Shown one piece after another: positions 17,941 through 26,475 of a stretch of 64,000 nucleotides of DNA. Positions within the stretch are counted from its first letter, which is position 1. The number at the start of each line of letters is the position of its first letter. This stretch comes from Hwangdonia seohaensis (lineage in GTDB: Bacteria; Bacteroidota; Bacteroidia; Flavobacteriales; Flavobacteriaceae): assembly GCF_031932625.1 (NCBI RefSeq), contig NZ_JAVSCK010000003.1:558001-622000 (forward strand), given 5' to 3'. The notes below the pieces were generated by a model. That model searched no databases, was not told the origin of the DNA, and saw nothing but the letters and a program-made list of their open reading frames with translations. The position numbers and the translations under genes are program-made.

Positions 17941-18882
17941 ATGCCCAATAAAATTACTGAATTATTCCATATTAAATACCCCATTATTCAAGCTGGAATG
18001 ATTTGGAATAGTGGTTGGCGATTAGCCTCGGCTGCAAGTAATGCTGGTATTTTAGGGCTTATTGGGGCAGGAAGCATGTATCCTGATGTTTTACGCGAAC
18101 ACATCCAAAAATGTAAAAAAGCCACAGATAAACCTTTTGGGGTTAATGTGCCTATGTTGTATCCTAATATTCAGGATATCATGGATATTATTGTTGAGGA
18201 GGGTGTTAAAATCGTATTCACTTCTGCAGGAAACCCAAAAACCTGGACCTCGTGGTTACAAGATAGAGGTATTATAGTGGTGCATGTAGTAAGTAGCGTA
18301 AAGTTCGCTTTAAAGGCTCAAGATGCCGGTGTGGATGCGGTTGTTGCCGAAGGTTTTGAAGCTGGTGGACATAACGGTAGAGATGAGACCACAACATTAA
18401 CGCTTATCCCCATGGTTAAAGAACAAATTGACATTCCGTTAATCGCCGCCGGTGGTATTGCCACAGGCAAATCCATGCTTGCCGCAATGGTTTTAGGTGC
18501 CGATGCCGTACAGGTTGGCAGTAGGTTTGTAGCTAGCGAGGAAAGTTCGGCACATCAAAACTTTAAACAAGTGGTTGTTGATGCCAAAGAAGGTGATACC
18601 CAGTTAACCTTAAAAGAACTCGCGCCTGTTAGATTGATTAAAAACAAGTTTTACAACGATATTCAAGAACTATATAAAACTGCACCAACACCAGAAGAAC
18701 TAAAACAATTGTTGGGACGAGCCAGGGCAAAACGCGGTATGTTTGAAGGCGATTTGGATGAAGGTGAACTGGAAATTGGTCAAATTTCAGGATTGATTCA
18801 CGATATAAAACCGGTGGCACAAATTGTTACAGATATGATGAGTGAGTTTGAAACCGCTAAAAAAGAAGTTCCTAAACTGTAA
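17941..18882 (+). CDS. nitronate monooxygenase / FabK-like flavin TIM barrel
   Basis: Cytoplasmic FMN protein of 313 residues in the 2-nitropropane dioxygenase family. Seen motifs are PIIQAGMIW near the N terminus, GFEAGGHNGRD (family histidine in the nitronate/FMN pocket) and the phosphate-binding IAAGGIATGKSM and GADAVQVGSRFV. The family includes nitronate monooxygenases and the enoyl-ACP reductase FabK, and the sequence does not decide between them. Its ATG directly follows the subtilase TAA, so the pair is translationally coupled. A functional link to mnmA or the protease is not obvious. Confidence 0.88.
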   Translation: MPNKITELFHIKYPIIQAGMIWNSGWRLASAASNAGILGLIGAGSMYPDVLREHIQKCKKATDKPFGVNVPMLYPNIQDIMDIIVEEGVKIVFTSAGNPKTWTSWLQDRGIIVVHVVSSVKFALKAQDAGVDAVVAEGFEAGGHNGRDETTTLTLIPMVKEQIDIPLIAAGGIATGKSMLAAMVLGADAVQVGSRFVASEESSAHQNFKQVVVDAKEGDTQLTLKELAPVRLIKNKFYNDIQELYKTAPTPEELKQLLGRARAKRGMFEGDLDEGELEIGQISGLIHDIKPVAQIVTDMMSEFETAKKEVPKL

Positions 18883-18964
18883 GTTTTCAATTGAATATGT
18901 GTGTTTGGCTTATATGACGTAAGAATGACATACGCTTGACGGTATCAATAATACACAACGAAAC

Positions 18965-18972
18965 TACATTTG
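18965..18972 (+). promoter_or_regulatory. candidate -7 element for the XRE-family gene
   Basis: TACATTTG at 18965-18972 matches TAnnTTTG, 24 bases before the ATG. Upstream, at 18915-18942, three TGAC words are phased by exactly 11 bases and may be an operator. Confidence 0.4.
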
Positions 18973-18996
18973 TTCTAAATAATTTATACTACTAAA

Positions 18997-19602
18997 ATGA
19001 AGAACAAAAATTTAGCAAATCGAGTTAAAGCATTAAGAAAAAGAAAAGGGTTTTCTCAAGAAGAGTTAACCGAGAATTCAGGTTTAAGTTTAAGAACCAT
19101 TCAAAGAATAGAAAATGGCGAAACCGAACCGCGAGGTGATACACTTAAACGGTTGGCAAATGCACTACATGTTACTCCTGATGATTTAATTGATTGGACT
19201 GTGCAGGAAGATAATGGTTACTTGCAGGCTCTAAATCTATCTGCTCTTTCTTTTTTGTTTTTTCCATTATTAGGTATAATTATTCCATTGATTATGTGGA
19301 TTTCTAAAAAAGATAAATTAAAAGATGTAAATGTTTTGGCGAAATCAATTATTAATTTTCAAATAACTTGGATAATAATTTTTTCTGTCGGCTTTATATG
19401 TAATGCGTTACTATTGGCTAATAAAATAGATACTACTGGAGTGTTAAGCCCAACAATAATTATTAATAATTTAAGAAATCAGATGATTCTTGTGGTTGTA
19501 ATGTATTGCTTTAACCTCATAATAATTCTGATTAATTCATATAGAATTCATAAGAAAGTGAATGTTAGGTATTTACCAAAAATTAATTTTTTAAGAACCT
19601 AA
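18997..19602 (+). CDS. XRE-family HTH regulator with C-terminal membrane domain (DUF4870-like)
   Basis: A 201-residue membrane-tethered transcription factor. Residues about 6-62 are a Cro/C1-type helix-turn-helix with SQEELTENSGLSLRTIQRIENGETEPRGDTLKRLA. The rest holds three to four hydrophobic segments with FPLLGIIIPLIMWISKK and a later NLIIILINSYR, like the DUF4870 domain. This fusion is common in Flavobacteriia, but its targets are not known. Three phased TGAC words just upstream could be its own operator. It converges on the TolB-like gene, with only two bases between the stop codons. Confidence 0.88.
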   Translation: MKNKNLANRVKALRKRKGFSQEELTENSGLSLRTIQRIENGETEPRGDTLKRLANALHVTPDDLIDWTVQEDNGYLQALNLSALSFLFFPLLGIIIPLIMWISKKDKLKDVNVLAKSIINFQITWIIIFSVGFICNALLLANKIDTTGVLSPTIIINNLRNQMILVVVMYCFNLIIILINSYRIHKKVNVRYLPKINFLRT

Positions 19603-19604
19603 AA

Positions 19605-20543
19605 TTAATTTTTAAACGGATCAGTGTTAAATTTAATCGTATACAATCTACTCAACCCATTATCGTATTTATTAAACTCGGTTAGTAATTCGTTAAGAGT
19701 TAAAGGATTTTTAAAATGCGATTTGGTATTATCTAATTTACTTGTAAAGTAAAGGGTGTTTGTTTTTACATCAACAAATGGGCAATAATCCATTTTTTGG
19801 CTATTGATGGTGTCTCCTAAGTTTTTCGCTTTCGTCCAGCCTTCATCAGTGTTATAACTAATATACAAATCGCCACTGCCCAAACCGTCTTTTCGGTTGT
19901 AACCACCAAAAATCAAATACGATTCGTCGGGCGCAATAAAAGCATTGTATTCGTAACCTTCAGAATTTATGGTATTTGGTAATGCTTGGGGTTCGGTTAA
20001 GTTTCCGTTAATGTTTTTACTTACATAAATATCATCTTTACGTTTTAGCTCGGGGTTATCACGAGTGAAATAAAAGTTTCCGTTTTTGGCTATTGAAGGA
20101 TAAAACTCCCCATGTTCGGTATTTATCGGGCTTCCCATATTTTTGGGTGAAGACCAATTGCTTTTTAAACCCTGTCGTTCAACATACCAAATGTCAAAAT
20201 CCTTTGGCTCGTTGCTTGAAGCTTCTATTGGTCTTGTCGATACAAAATAAAGCTTTAACCCATCATGCGAATAAAAAGGTTCTAAATCGAAATACTGTCC
20301 AGAAAACGATGCGATTTTTGGATCGTTCCATAAACCATTTATTTTTGAAACGGTAACAATAGCAGATGTGTTCCCCATAACGCTTTGCGCAGAAAACATA
20401 ATTTCGTTGCCCTTTGGAGCAATGGCAATATCCCTAACATTAGGAAATTGTTTTACAATATGCTCTAAAAATGGCGTAACGTTTTGTTGCGAAAAACTAA
20501 AAAATAAATTAAAAGTAAACAGCAGGAATAATAGTCGCTTCAT
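19605..20543 (-). CDS. exported TolB/WD40-like (PD40 repeat) protein
   Basis: A 312-residue secreted beta-propeller protein. The ATG at 20543 opens a signal peptide ending SFSQQ; a GTG further out at 20564 is less likely. Repeats with the PD40 pattern follow: EPFYSHDGLKLYFVSTR, GEFYPSIAKNGNFYFTR, YNAFIAPDESYLIFGG and DYCPFVDVKTNTLYFTS. Similar proteins occur as surface or periplasmic propellers in Bacteroidota and no enzyme activity can be assigned. It has no neighbour that suggests a pathway. Confidence 0.85.
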   Translation of the reverse strand: MKRLLFLLFTFNLFFSFSQQNVTPFLEHIVKQFPNVRDIAIAPKGNEIMFSAQSVMGNTSAIVTVSKINGLWNDPKIASFSGQYFDLEPFYSHDGLKLYFVSTRPIEASSNEPKDFDIWYVERQGLKSNWSSPKNMGSPINTEHGEFYPSIAKNGNFYFTRDNPELKRKDDIYVSKNINGNLTEPQALPNTINSEGYEYNAFIAPDESYLIFGGYNRKDGLGSGDLYISYNTDEGWTKAKNLGDTINSQKMDYCPFVDVKTNTLYFTSKLDNTKSHFKNPLTLNELLTEFNKYDNGLSRLYTIKFNTDPFKN

Positions 20544-20617
20544 AAAAAAAATAATAGGTATCACAAGATACTAAATGCATGAAATAAAAAATCTAAAAAC
20601 TATGTTAATGTTAAAAT

Positions 20618-20770
20618 GAAAAAAGAGGCTATCTCTATTTTGAGACAGCCTCTTTTAAAAATTTAGAAACATAAAAGCTTCAGTTTTTTTAAATCCCTAT
20701 TAAACAAAAGCGAAAATGGTTTCTAATCAAATAGAATAAGCGCTTAACTATGTTGAGGGATTATAAATAT
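20618..20770 (-). ncRNA. candidate small RNA in a divergent intergenic region
   Basis: The minus strand carries a strong terminator, GAGGCTGTCT/AGATAGCCTC with one G-U pair and a following U-run (plus 20618-20656). Because both flanking genes point away from here, it cannot end either of them. Upstream, AATCCCT (about 20757-20763, minus reading) pairs with AGGGATT (about 20691-20697), closing a domain of about 70 nt. A weak TATATTTA box lies before it. Together they outline an RNA of about 150 nt. The rest of the 355-base gap is AT-rich with the MATE promoter at its right end. Confidence 0.4.
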
Positions 20771-20862
20771 ACGAATAAATATTTAATAATCAGCTATTTA
20801 TAGATTTTTTTTATAATGTTTAATGTATGAATTATTAATTTTTCAGAAAATTATATCATAAA

Positions 20863-20894
20863 GTTTAAAAAGCTAAAGCTAAAGTTTACTTTTG
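20863..20894 (+). promoter_or_regulatory. promoter of the MATE gene, possibly giving a leaderless mRNA
   Basis: TACTTTTG at 20887-20894 matches TAnnTTTG exactly, with GTTT at 20863-20866 at the right distance upstream. The ATG is at 20899, so the transcript would begin at or within a base or two of the start codon. Confidence 0.5.
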
Positions 20895-20898
20895 CGGG

Positions 20899-22278
20899 AT
20901 GCAATTAAAAGATTATACCAAAGAATTCAAATACAATTGGCAATTGGCGGCTCCGGTTATGTTGGGAATGCTAGGGCATACCTTTGTAAGTTTTGTTGAT
21001 AATATCATGGTTGGTCAATTGGGAACTGCTGAATTGGCTGCCGTATCTTTAGGTAATAGTTTTATGTTTATTGCTATGTCTTTGGGTATCGGGTTTTCAA
21101 CGGCTATTACGCCTTTGGTCGCCGAGGCTGATGCCGAAGGGAATTTTAAAAATGGCAAATCATCTTTTAAACACGGGTTGTTTTTATGCACGGTCTTAGG
21201 TGTTTTATTGTTTTTGGTGGTGTTTTTTGCAAAACCACTTATGTATTTAATGAAACAGCCTGTTGAGGTTGTCGAACTGGCCATTCCGTATTTGGATTTG
21301 GTGGCGTTTTCATTAATTCCGTTAATTGTTTTTCAAGGCTTCAAGCAATTCAGCGATGGATTGTCTATGACCAAATATCCCATGTACGCTACCGTTTTAG
21401 CCAATATTATAAATGTATTTTTAAACTATATTTTAATTTTTGGAAAATTCGGTTTTCCCGAAATGGGCATCGTAGGTGCCGCTTACGGCACTTTAATATC
21501 ACGATTTATTATGGTTTGGTATTTATGGTATTTGTTAAAAGGAAAAGACAAATCGAAAGCTTTTGTAACCAATATTAAGTTTTTTGTGCTCAATAAATTG
21601 ATGCTTAAAAAAATTATAAACCTTGGAGCACCAAGCGCTATGCAAATGTTTTTTGAAGTCGCCATTTTTACCGCTGCCATTTGGCTAAGTGGATTGCTGG
21701 GGAAAAATCCGCAAGCGGCAAATCAAATTGCCCTAAACTTGTCGTCAATGACCTTTATGGTTGCCATGGGTTTAAGTGTTGCATCCATGATTAGGGTGGG
21801 CAATCAAAGAGGTTTAAAAAGTTATTTTGAGCTGCGCCGTATTGCGTTTTCATTGTTTTTAATGGGCACCTTGTTTGCCGTTGGTTTTGCTATTGTTTTC
21901 TTTGCGTTTCATAACCAATTACCTAAAATATATGTCGATTTTGATGATGCAAAAAATCTGGTTGATAATACCGAAGTGGTTAAAATCGCATCAAAATTAT
22001 TAATTGCGGCAGCCATTTTTCAAATAAGTGATAGCATCCAAGTTGTGGTTTTAGGCGCATTACGCGGATTGCAAGATGTTAAAATACCAACTGTTATCAC
22101 CTTTATTTCGTATTGGTTAATTGGTTTTCCCATAAGTTGGTTTTTAGGAAAGGAAGAGGCGTACGGAAGTTTTGGTATTTGGTTAGGATTGCTGGCGGGA
22201 TTAACAACAGCTGCCATTTTATTGTATATTCGATTTGATTATTTGACAAAAAAATTGATTAAAGTTGAAAGTATTTAA
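20899..22278 (+). CDS. MATE-family efflux transporter
   Basis: Inner-membrane, cation-coupled multidrug exporter of the NorM type, 459 residues with twelve hydrophobic helices. Two homologous halves are visible: APVMLGMLGHTFVSFVDNIMVGQLGTAELAAVSLGN at the start and GAPSAMQMFFEVAIFTAAIWLSGLLG in the middle (quoted in parts here only as landmarks), plus the typical GLSVASMIRVGNQRG loop. The substrate cannot be read. It is a single-gene unit with its own promoter; the next gene also has its own -7 element. Confidence 0.93.
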   Translation: MQLKDYTKEFKYNWQLAAPVMLGMLGHTFVSFVDNIMVGQLGTAELAAVSLGNSFMFIAMSLGIGFSTAITPLVAEADAEGNFKNGKSSFKHGLFLCTVLGVLLFLVVFFAKPLMYLMKQPVEVVELAIPYLDLVAFSLIPLIVFQGFKQFSDGLSMTKYPMYATVLANIINVFLNYILIFGKFGFPEMGIVGAAYGTLISRFIMVWYLWYLLKGKDKSKAFVTNIKFFVLNKLMLKKIINLGAPSAMQMFFEVAIFTAAIWLSGLLGKNPQAANQIALNLSSMTFMVAMGLSVASMIRVGNQRGLKSYFELRRIAFSLFLMGTLFAVGFAIVFFAFHNQLPKIYVDFDDAKNLVDNTEVVKIASKLLIAAAIFQISDSIQVVVLGALRGLQDVKIPTVITFISYWLIGFPISWFLGKEEAYGSFGIWLGLLAGLTTAAILLYIRFDYLTKKLIKVESI

Positions 22279-22315
22279 AGTGCGCTTGAGTACTTAAAGT
22301 TAAATGAATAAATGA

Positions 22316-22323
22316 TAACTTTG
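22316..22323 (+). promoter_or_regulatory. candidate -7 element for the small acidic protein gene
   Basis: TAACTTTG matches TAnnTTTG exactly, 52 bases before the ATG at 22376. Confidence 0.45.
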
Positions 22324-22375
22324 CTTTTTTAAAATAACTTTAGTGCATTTTAGGCACTTATAATTTATAACTTCC

Positions 22376-22603
22376 ATGGCACTTCCAAAATTTATACTTG
22401 GCGATAATACAGAATACCCAAATGCTATTTTTGTAATTCATACTGAATTTCCTAGATTTATTATCAATCTTGAAGATGATGAGGTGGAATGGTTTGAGGA
22501 TTTTGATGTTGAAGACCAAAAGGAATTGGAAAACGAAACCGAAAATGCTATAAAATTAGCGACCGAGTTTTATGATAGCGAAGTGGCAAAATACGAGGAA
22601 TAG
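22376..22603 (+). CDS. small acidic conserved hypothetical protein
   Basis: A 75-residue cytoplasmic protein with no signal peptide or membrane helix. About a third of its residues are Asp or Glu, concentrated in DDEVEWFEDFDVEDQKELE. The N-terminal half looks like two beta strands (NAIFVIHTEFPRFIINLED) and the C-terminal half like a helix. I recognise it as a small protein conserved among flavobacteria with no known function. It has its own upstream -7 element and lies 57 bases before the PAP2 gene, possibly co-transcribed with it. Confidence 0.75.
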   Translation: MALPKFILGDNTEYPNAIFVIHTEFPRFIINLEDDEVEWFEDFDVEDQKELENETENAIKLATEFYDSEVAKYEE

Positions 22604-22660
22604 ATACCTTGGGGACAGGGAAAGTTTTTTGCCGGTATACAGTCGCAAAAATTAACAATA

Positions 22661-23233
22661 ATGATTGATACACTTTTAGAATACGACACCGAACTTTTTT
22701 TGTTTTTAAATAATTTAGGGGCGCAGCCTTGGGACAATTTGTGGTTAATTATCACCAATAAGTTAGCGTCTATACCGCTTTATGCGTTGTTGTTGTTGTT
22801 TCTATATAAGAAATTTGGAGCAAAATCATTATTGGTTTTTGTTGTTGTAGTGGCTTTAATGATAACCTTTACCGACCAAATAACCAATGTTTTTAAGCGT
22901 ACATTCGAACGTCCGCGACCTTGTGGTGAAGCCGATTTAATTGATCAAATGCGATTTATTGCCGTTCGTTGCGGTAAGTATGGTTTTTTCTCAGGACATG
23001 CATCAAACTCCATGGCAGTAGCCGTATTTGCAGGATTAATGCTTAAACCTTATTATAAAAACCTTATTTTTATTTTATTGTTTTGGAGTGCTGTTTTGGC
23101 GTATAGCAGAATTTACGTTGGCGTACATTACCCGTTGGACCTTTTATGCGGATTAACTTTTGGCGCAATTTCAGGGTTTTTATTCTACAAACTGGCAAAA
23201 TATCTTTTAAACAGATTTGCACCCCAGAATTAA
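22661..23233 (+). CDS. PAP2-family membrane phosphatase
   Basis: Integral membrane phosphatase of 190 residues acting on lipid phosphates such as undecaprenyl pyrophosphate or phosphatidic acid. The three family motifs are present: KRTFERPRPC (KxxxxxxRP), SGHASN (PSGH-like, with serine replacing proline's neighbour) and SRIYVGVHYPLD (SRxxxxxHxxxD). There are about five membrane helices. Its last four bases overlap the end of the convergent meaB gene. Substrate is not decided by the sequence; recycling of the lipid carrier used in the polysaccharide locus is one possibility. Confidence 0.9.
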   Translation: MIDTLLEYDTELFLFLNNLGAQPWDNLWLIITNKLASIPLYALLLLFLYKKFGAKSLLVFVVVVALMITFTDQITNVFKRTFERPRPCGEADLIDQMRFIAVRCGKYGFFSGHASNSMAVAVFAGLMLKPYYKNLIFILLFWSAVLAYSRIYVGVHYPLDLLCGLTFGAISGFLFYKLAKYLLNRFAPQN

Positions 23234-24306
23234 TGCGAAAGGTTTAACAAATAATAAGCCGCTGCGAAAGGCGTGGTTTTATTGTTGTCTATTAAATGCA
23301 GTTGTGTAGCCAATTCTTTTTTAATATCCGGACGGTTAAAAAAATCTGATTTTAATTGGTCTTCAATTGTTTGAATGAGCCAAAATTTATTTTGCTCCTT
23401 TCTTTTTTTGTTGAAATAATTATTTTGGGTTGTGGTTTCAATATACTCTAAAATGATATTCCAAATATCGTCAATACCTTCGTTTTTCAGCGCACTGCAC
23501 AACATAACTTTTGGTTTCCAATTTGAGGTTTTTTGAGGATAGAGGTGTAGCGCTCTGTTAAATTCTACCTTGGCGATTTTAGCCTGTTTTAAATTATCGC
23601 CATCGGCTTTATTGATAGCAATGGCATCGGCCATTTCAATAATGCCGCGTTTAATGCCTTGCAGTTCGTCGCCAGCACCCGCTAATTTCAATAATAAAAA
23701 GAAATCGACCATACTGTGTACGGTGGTTTCGCTTTGCCCTACGCCAACGGTTTCAATAATAATCACATCAAAACCTGCGGCTTCGCATAAAATGATGCTT
23801 TCGCGTGTTTTTCTGGCAACGCCACCTAAGGATTTTCCGGAAGCCGACGGACGGATATACGCATTCTCGTCTTTTACCAATTCTTCCATTCGGGTTTTAT
23901 CGCCCAAAATACTGCCTTTTGTTAGCGAACTACTTGGGTCGATGGCTAATACGGCAACGCGCTTTCCTAATGCGGTCAAGTGTTTTCCGAAGGTTTCGAT
24001 AAAGGTGCTTTTTCCAACTCCGGGAACGCCGGTAATACCAATTCTAATGGATTTGTTGGCATGCGGTAAACACTGCTTTATAATGCTATTGGCGATGAGG
24101 AAGTGGTCGGTATTTTTACTTTCAACCAAAGTAATGGCCCTGCTTAGCGCCGTAATATCATTTTTTAAGATGGCCGCCACTAAGGTTTTTGGGTTTATTT
24201 TAGCGTTGCGTTTCTTTTTTATGTTTTTAATAGAGGCAGCGTTGGTGATTTCGGACTGCGAAACACCTTCATTTTCTTTTAAAGCTGATTTTTTTTCTTT
24301 TGCCAC
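23230..24306 (-). CDS. meaB: methylmalonyl-CoA mutase-associated GTPase MeaB
   Basis: G3E-family P-loop GTPase that loads adenosylcobalamin into methylmalonyl-CoA mutase and protects it. The 358-residue protein has the P loop GVPGVGKST (about 97-105), LAIDPSSSLTKGSILGDKTRM, RPSASGKSLGGVA, the switch motif ETVGVGQSE, and the base-recognition NKADGDN. The mutase genes are not in the window, but a PduO-type cobalamin adenosyltransferase, which makes the cofactor, is at 35810-36382. The N-terminal 35 residues are lysine-rich and variable. Confidence 0.94.
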   Translation of the reverse strand: MAKEKKSALKENEGVSQSEITNAASIKNIKKKRNAKINPKTLVAAILKNDITALSRAITLVESKNTDHFLIANSIIKQCLPHANKSIRIGITGVPGVGKSTFIETFGKHLTALGKRVAVLAIDPSSSLTKGSILGDKTRMEELVKDENAYIRPSASGKSLGGVARKTRESIILCEAAGFDVIIIETVGVGQSETTVHSMVDFFLLLKLAGAGDELQGIKRGIIEMADAIAINKADGDNLKQAKIAKVEFNRALHLYPQKTSNWKPKVMLCSALKNEGIDDIWNIILEYIETTTQNNYFNKKRKEQNKFWLIQTIEDQLKSDFFNRPDIKKELATQLHLIDNNKTTPFAAAYYLLNLSH

Positions 24307-24397
24307 GAATGCACGAATGTTTGTCTAATTTACAATAATTTTTATTGTATATTTTTTAAGACCGAATACAGGTTACTGCCAACTGAAAACTGCCAAC

Positions 24398-24952
24398 TTA
24401 TTTTAGCGGTACAGCAACTTTTACATCGTCCCAAGCCATGGTTAAAAATAATTTATCCGTCGAGTTATCGAAAGCTATGGTAAATTGCTCGACGGTAGAG
24501 TCTAGTTTTTCAACCGGAATATCCACATTAAGCACATCGTAATTGGGGTCCCAATAAGGTTTCATTTCGTTGGTAACACCCCAAGGGTATTGCTTGGAGT
24601 TGAATATTACCGTCCAAACCGAATCTTTGGGCACGGTCCAAAGCGTATATTTGCCTTTTGGTAAAGGCATGCCGTTTACATCGAGGGTTTGATTGGTTTC
24701 AAAGGTAGTTGCTTCGTTTGCACCTGTTCGCCACACTTGATTAAAGGGCACCAAAGCACCAAAAATCTCGCGGTCTTTTTTTGATGGCCTGTTGTAAAAT
24801 ACTTCGAGTTCTAAATCGTTTAGTTTGAATTCTACGGTATCTTTAGGGCTTAAACGATTGGAAAAAATATTTTCAACAAAATAAGAATATAAAAATAATC
24901 CAAGTGCTACAACAGACAATAGGATTAAAACGCGTTTTAAAAAGGTGTTCAT
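24398..24952 (-). CDS. DUF2911 protein, membrane-anchored or exported
   Basis: A 184-residue protein with a hydrophobic N-terminal segment (VLILLSVVALGLFLYSYFV) that anchors or exports it. The rest is a DUF2911 domain: LEVFYNRPSKKDREIFGALVPFNQVWRTGANEATTF in outline, then LPKGKYTLWTVP and WTVIFNSK. The domain is common in Bacteroidota, often as a lipoprotein, and has no established function. It is a monocistronic gene. An ACTGCCAACT word is repeated twice just after the stop codon (24375-24398). Confidence 0.85.
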   Translation of the reverse strand: MNTFLKRVLILLSVVALGLFLYSYFVENIFSNRLSPKDTVEFKLNDLELEVFYNRPSKKDREIFGALVPFNQVWRTGANEATTFETNQTLDVNGMPLPKGKYTLWTVPKDSVWTVIFNSKQYPWGVTNEMKPYWDPNYDVLNVDIPVEKLDSTVEQFTIAFDNSTDKLFLTMAWDDVKVAVPLK

Positions 24953-25124
24953 ATAGGAGAATTTATTAAGGGATAAAGATACTTTAAAAAGTAATAATTA
25001 ATAAAGTTGAAACGTACATTTATTTGGTTTGTTGTGTGGTTGATTTTTTTAGTGAAGACTAACGGCATTTGACCAATGTATATTGAATTTTTAACGGCTA
25101 TTTACCGCTACCTTGGCGGATAAG

Positions 25125-25240
25125 CCCGCGTTAGGGATAGTAGCGGCATCCTTTTATTTGGTGACTGAGGTTCTCGAAGTTACCAAATAAAAGATATAGC
25201 GGATAGCCCGACCCGCAGGGAACGTCCAAAAACATATCAT
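25125..25240 (-). repeat. structured intergenic repeat family 1, copy A
   Basis: Read on the minus strand it runs TTTTTGGACGTTCCCTGCGG, GTCGGGCTATCCGCTATATC, a hairpin whose arms are CTTTTATTTGGTAAC-like, then GGATGCCGCTACTATCCCTAACGC. The same ordered blocks occur at 28061-28178 and 35527-35698. It occupies the gap between the DUF2911 gene and the ECF sigma gene; apart from the ECF promoter the rest of that 396-base gap shows nothing else. Confidence 0.75.
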
Positions 25241-25264
25241 TCTAAAAAAAAAACAATCTTTTTT

Positions 25265-25290
25265 GCAACACGTTACTTTTTTAATCGTCT
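25265..25290 (+). promoter_or_regulatory. candidate ECF sigma autoregulatory promoter
   Basis: GCAAC (25265-25269) and CGTCT (25286-25290) are separated by 16 bases, resembling the -35 AAC and -10 CGTC elements of ECF promoters. The site lies 58 bases before the sigma-factor ATG, as expected for autoregulation. Confidence 0.5.
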
Positions 25291-25348
25291 TTTATAATGA
25301 CTAACTTAATCCCATGTGATGTGGGTTGGAACCAAAAGTAGAATTAGC

Positions 25349-25900
25349 ATGCTTAAAGTTGACATTATTGAACAATGTAAACAAAACAACAGGAAAGCAC
25401 AATTGCAGTTATACAACCAGTACTGCGACGGGATGTATATTGTTGCCAACCGTTTTTTAAAGAATGCTAATGATGCCGAAGATGTGGTGCAGGAGGCCTT
25501 TATTAAAGCGTTTACCAAATTGCACCAATACAAGGCGGAAGTTACTTTTGGGGCCTGGTTAAAACGTATTGTTGTTAATAAGAGCATTGATTTCTTAAAG
25601 TCCAAAAAACAAAAACTTGTGGCCTTGGACGAGGTGCACCTAAAAGTGGTTGATGCCGATAATGACGACAAATGGTTGGTAGACGATGCCACTACATTAA
25701 ACGATGTAAAAAGGGCTATTGATAATTTACCGGATAAATACCAATATGTGGTGATGCTGTATTTGATTGAGGGCTACGACCATCAGGAAATATCGGAGAT
25801 TTTAAATATTACCGAAGTCGCATCGCGCACCCAATTGTTTAGAGGTAAAGCAAAATTACAAGAACTGTTAACACTTAAAAAAAATGGCACGAGATATTAG
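25349..25900 (+). CDS. ECF-type RNA polymerase sigma factor
   Basis: Sigma-70 family factor of 183 residues from the ATG at 25349; two earlier in-frame starts would add unrelated residues. Region 2 is seen in ANRFLKNANDAEDVVQEAFIKAF (about 24-46) with GAWLKRIVVNKSIDFLK after it. Region 4 with its helix-turn-helix is LPDKYQYVVMLYLIEGYDHQEISEILNITEVASRTQLFRGKAKLQ in outline (about 128-175). It overlaps the next gene, a membrane anti-sigma candidate, by 17 bases. The upstream GCAAC-N16-CGTCT site suggests it activates its own operon. Confidence 0.92.
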   Translation: MLKVDIIEQCKQNNRKAQLQLYNQYCDGMYIVANRFLKNANDAEDVVQEAFIKAFTKLHQYKAEVTFGAWLKRIVVNKSIDFLKSKKQKLVALDEVHLKVVDADNDDKWLVDDATTLNDVKRAIDNLPDKYQYVVMLYLIEGYDHQEISEILNITEVASRTQLFRGKAKLQELLTLKKNGTRY

Positions 25901-26453
25901 GGAATTATTTAAAGAGGATGAGGCTTTGAACGAAAAGATGCCAAAAAACCATCAGGATAGATTTCTTGAAAAGTTGGATAAAGCATTGCCAAAACGACGA
26001 AAACCCCTGTTTTACGGGATGCGAATAGCCGCTAGTTTGGTGGTGCTTTTAGGGTTGAGCTTTGTGGCGTATCAATACTTTCAACCCGATGGACCTATTG
26101 AAGTAGCAACCACAAATGCCGCTGAAATTAAAACATTGGGCGATGTGTCTCCCGGGTTAAAAAAGGTTGAAGATTATTATTTGGCAAGCATCAATTTAGA
26201 GTTGTCTAAAATGAAATATACGCCAGATACCAAAGCGGTTTTTGATGGTTATTTATTGCAGTTGGATGAATTGGATAAAGAATACCAACGCCTATCAATA
26301 GAATTAACCGAGTCCGGACCCAGCGAGTTAACGGTAAATGCATTAATCGATAATTTAAAATTCCGTTTAAATCTGTTGCATCGTTTGCGGTCGCAATTAA
26401 ATGAATTACAAACTTCTGATGATAATTTTGAAGACACAAAACAAGCCGTCTAA
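25884..26453 (+). CDS. probable anti-sigma factor, single-pass membrane protein
   Basis: A 189-residue protein. The N-terminal cytoplasmic part (about 1-45, RDIRELFKEDEALNEKMPKNH) would bind the sigma factor; one membrane helix lies at about 50-70 (IAASLVVLLGLSFVAYQYF). The periplasmic part is alpha-helical and coiled-coil-like. There is no zinc-binding HxxxCxxC motif. The role is inferred from the 17-base overlap with the ECF sigma gene and the topology, since sequence similarity to known anti-sigma factors is not evident to me. Confidence 0.78.
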   Translation: MARDIRELFKEDEALNEKMPKNHQDRFLEKLDKALPKRRKPLFYGMRIAASLVVLLGLSFVAYQYFQPDGPIEVATTNAAEIKTLGDVSPGLKKVEDYYLASINLELSKMKYTPDTKAVFDGYLLQLDELDKEYQRLSIELTESGPSELTVNALIDNLKFRLNLLHRLRSQLNELQTSDDNFEDTKQAV

Positions 26454-26475
26454 TCATCTTAAAAAAATCAAAAAA

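Noticed and set aside
23570..24328. 252-codon plus-strand frame
   Set aside because: Entirely antisense to meaB, whose motifs are complete; the frame is a shadow of its codon bias.
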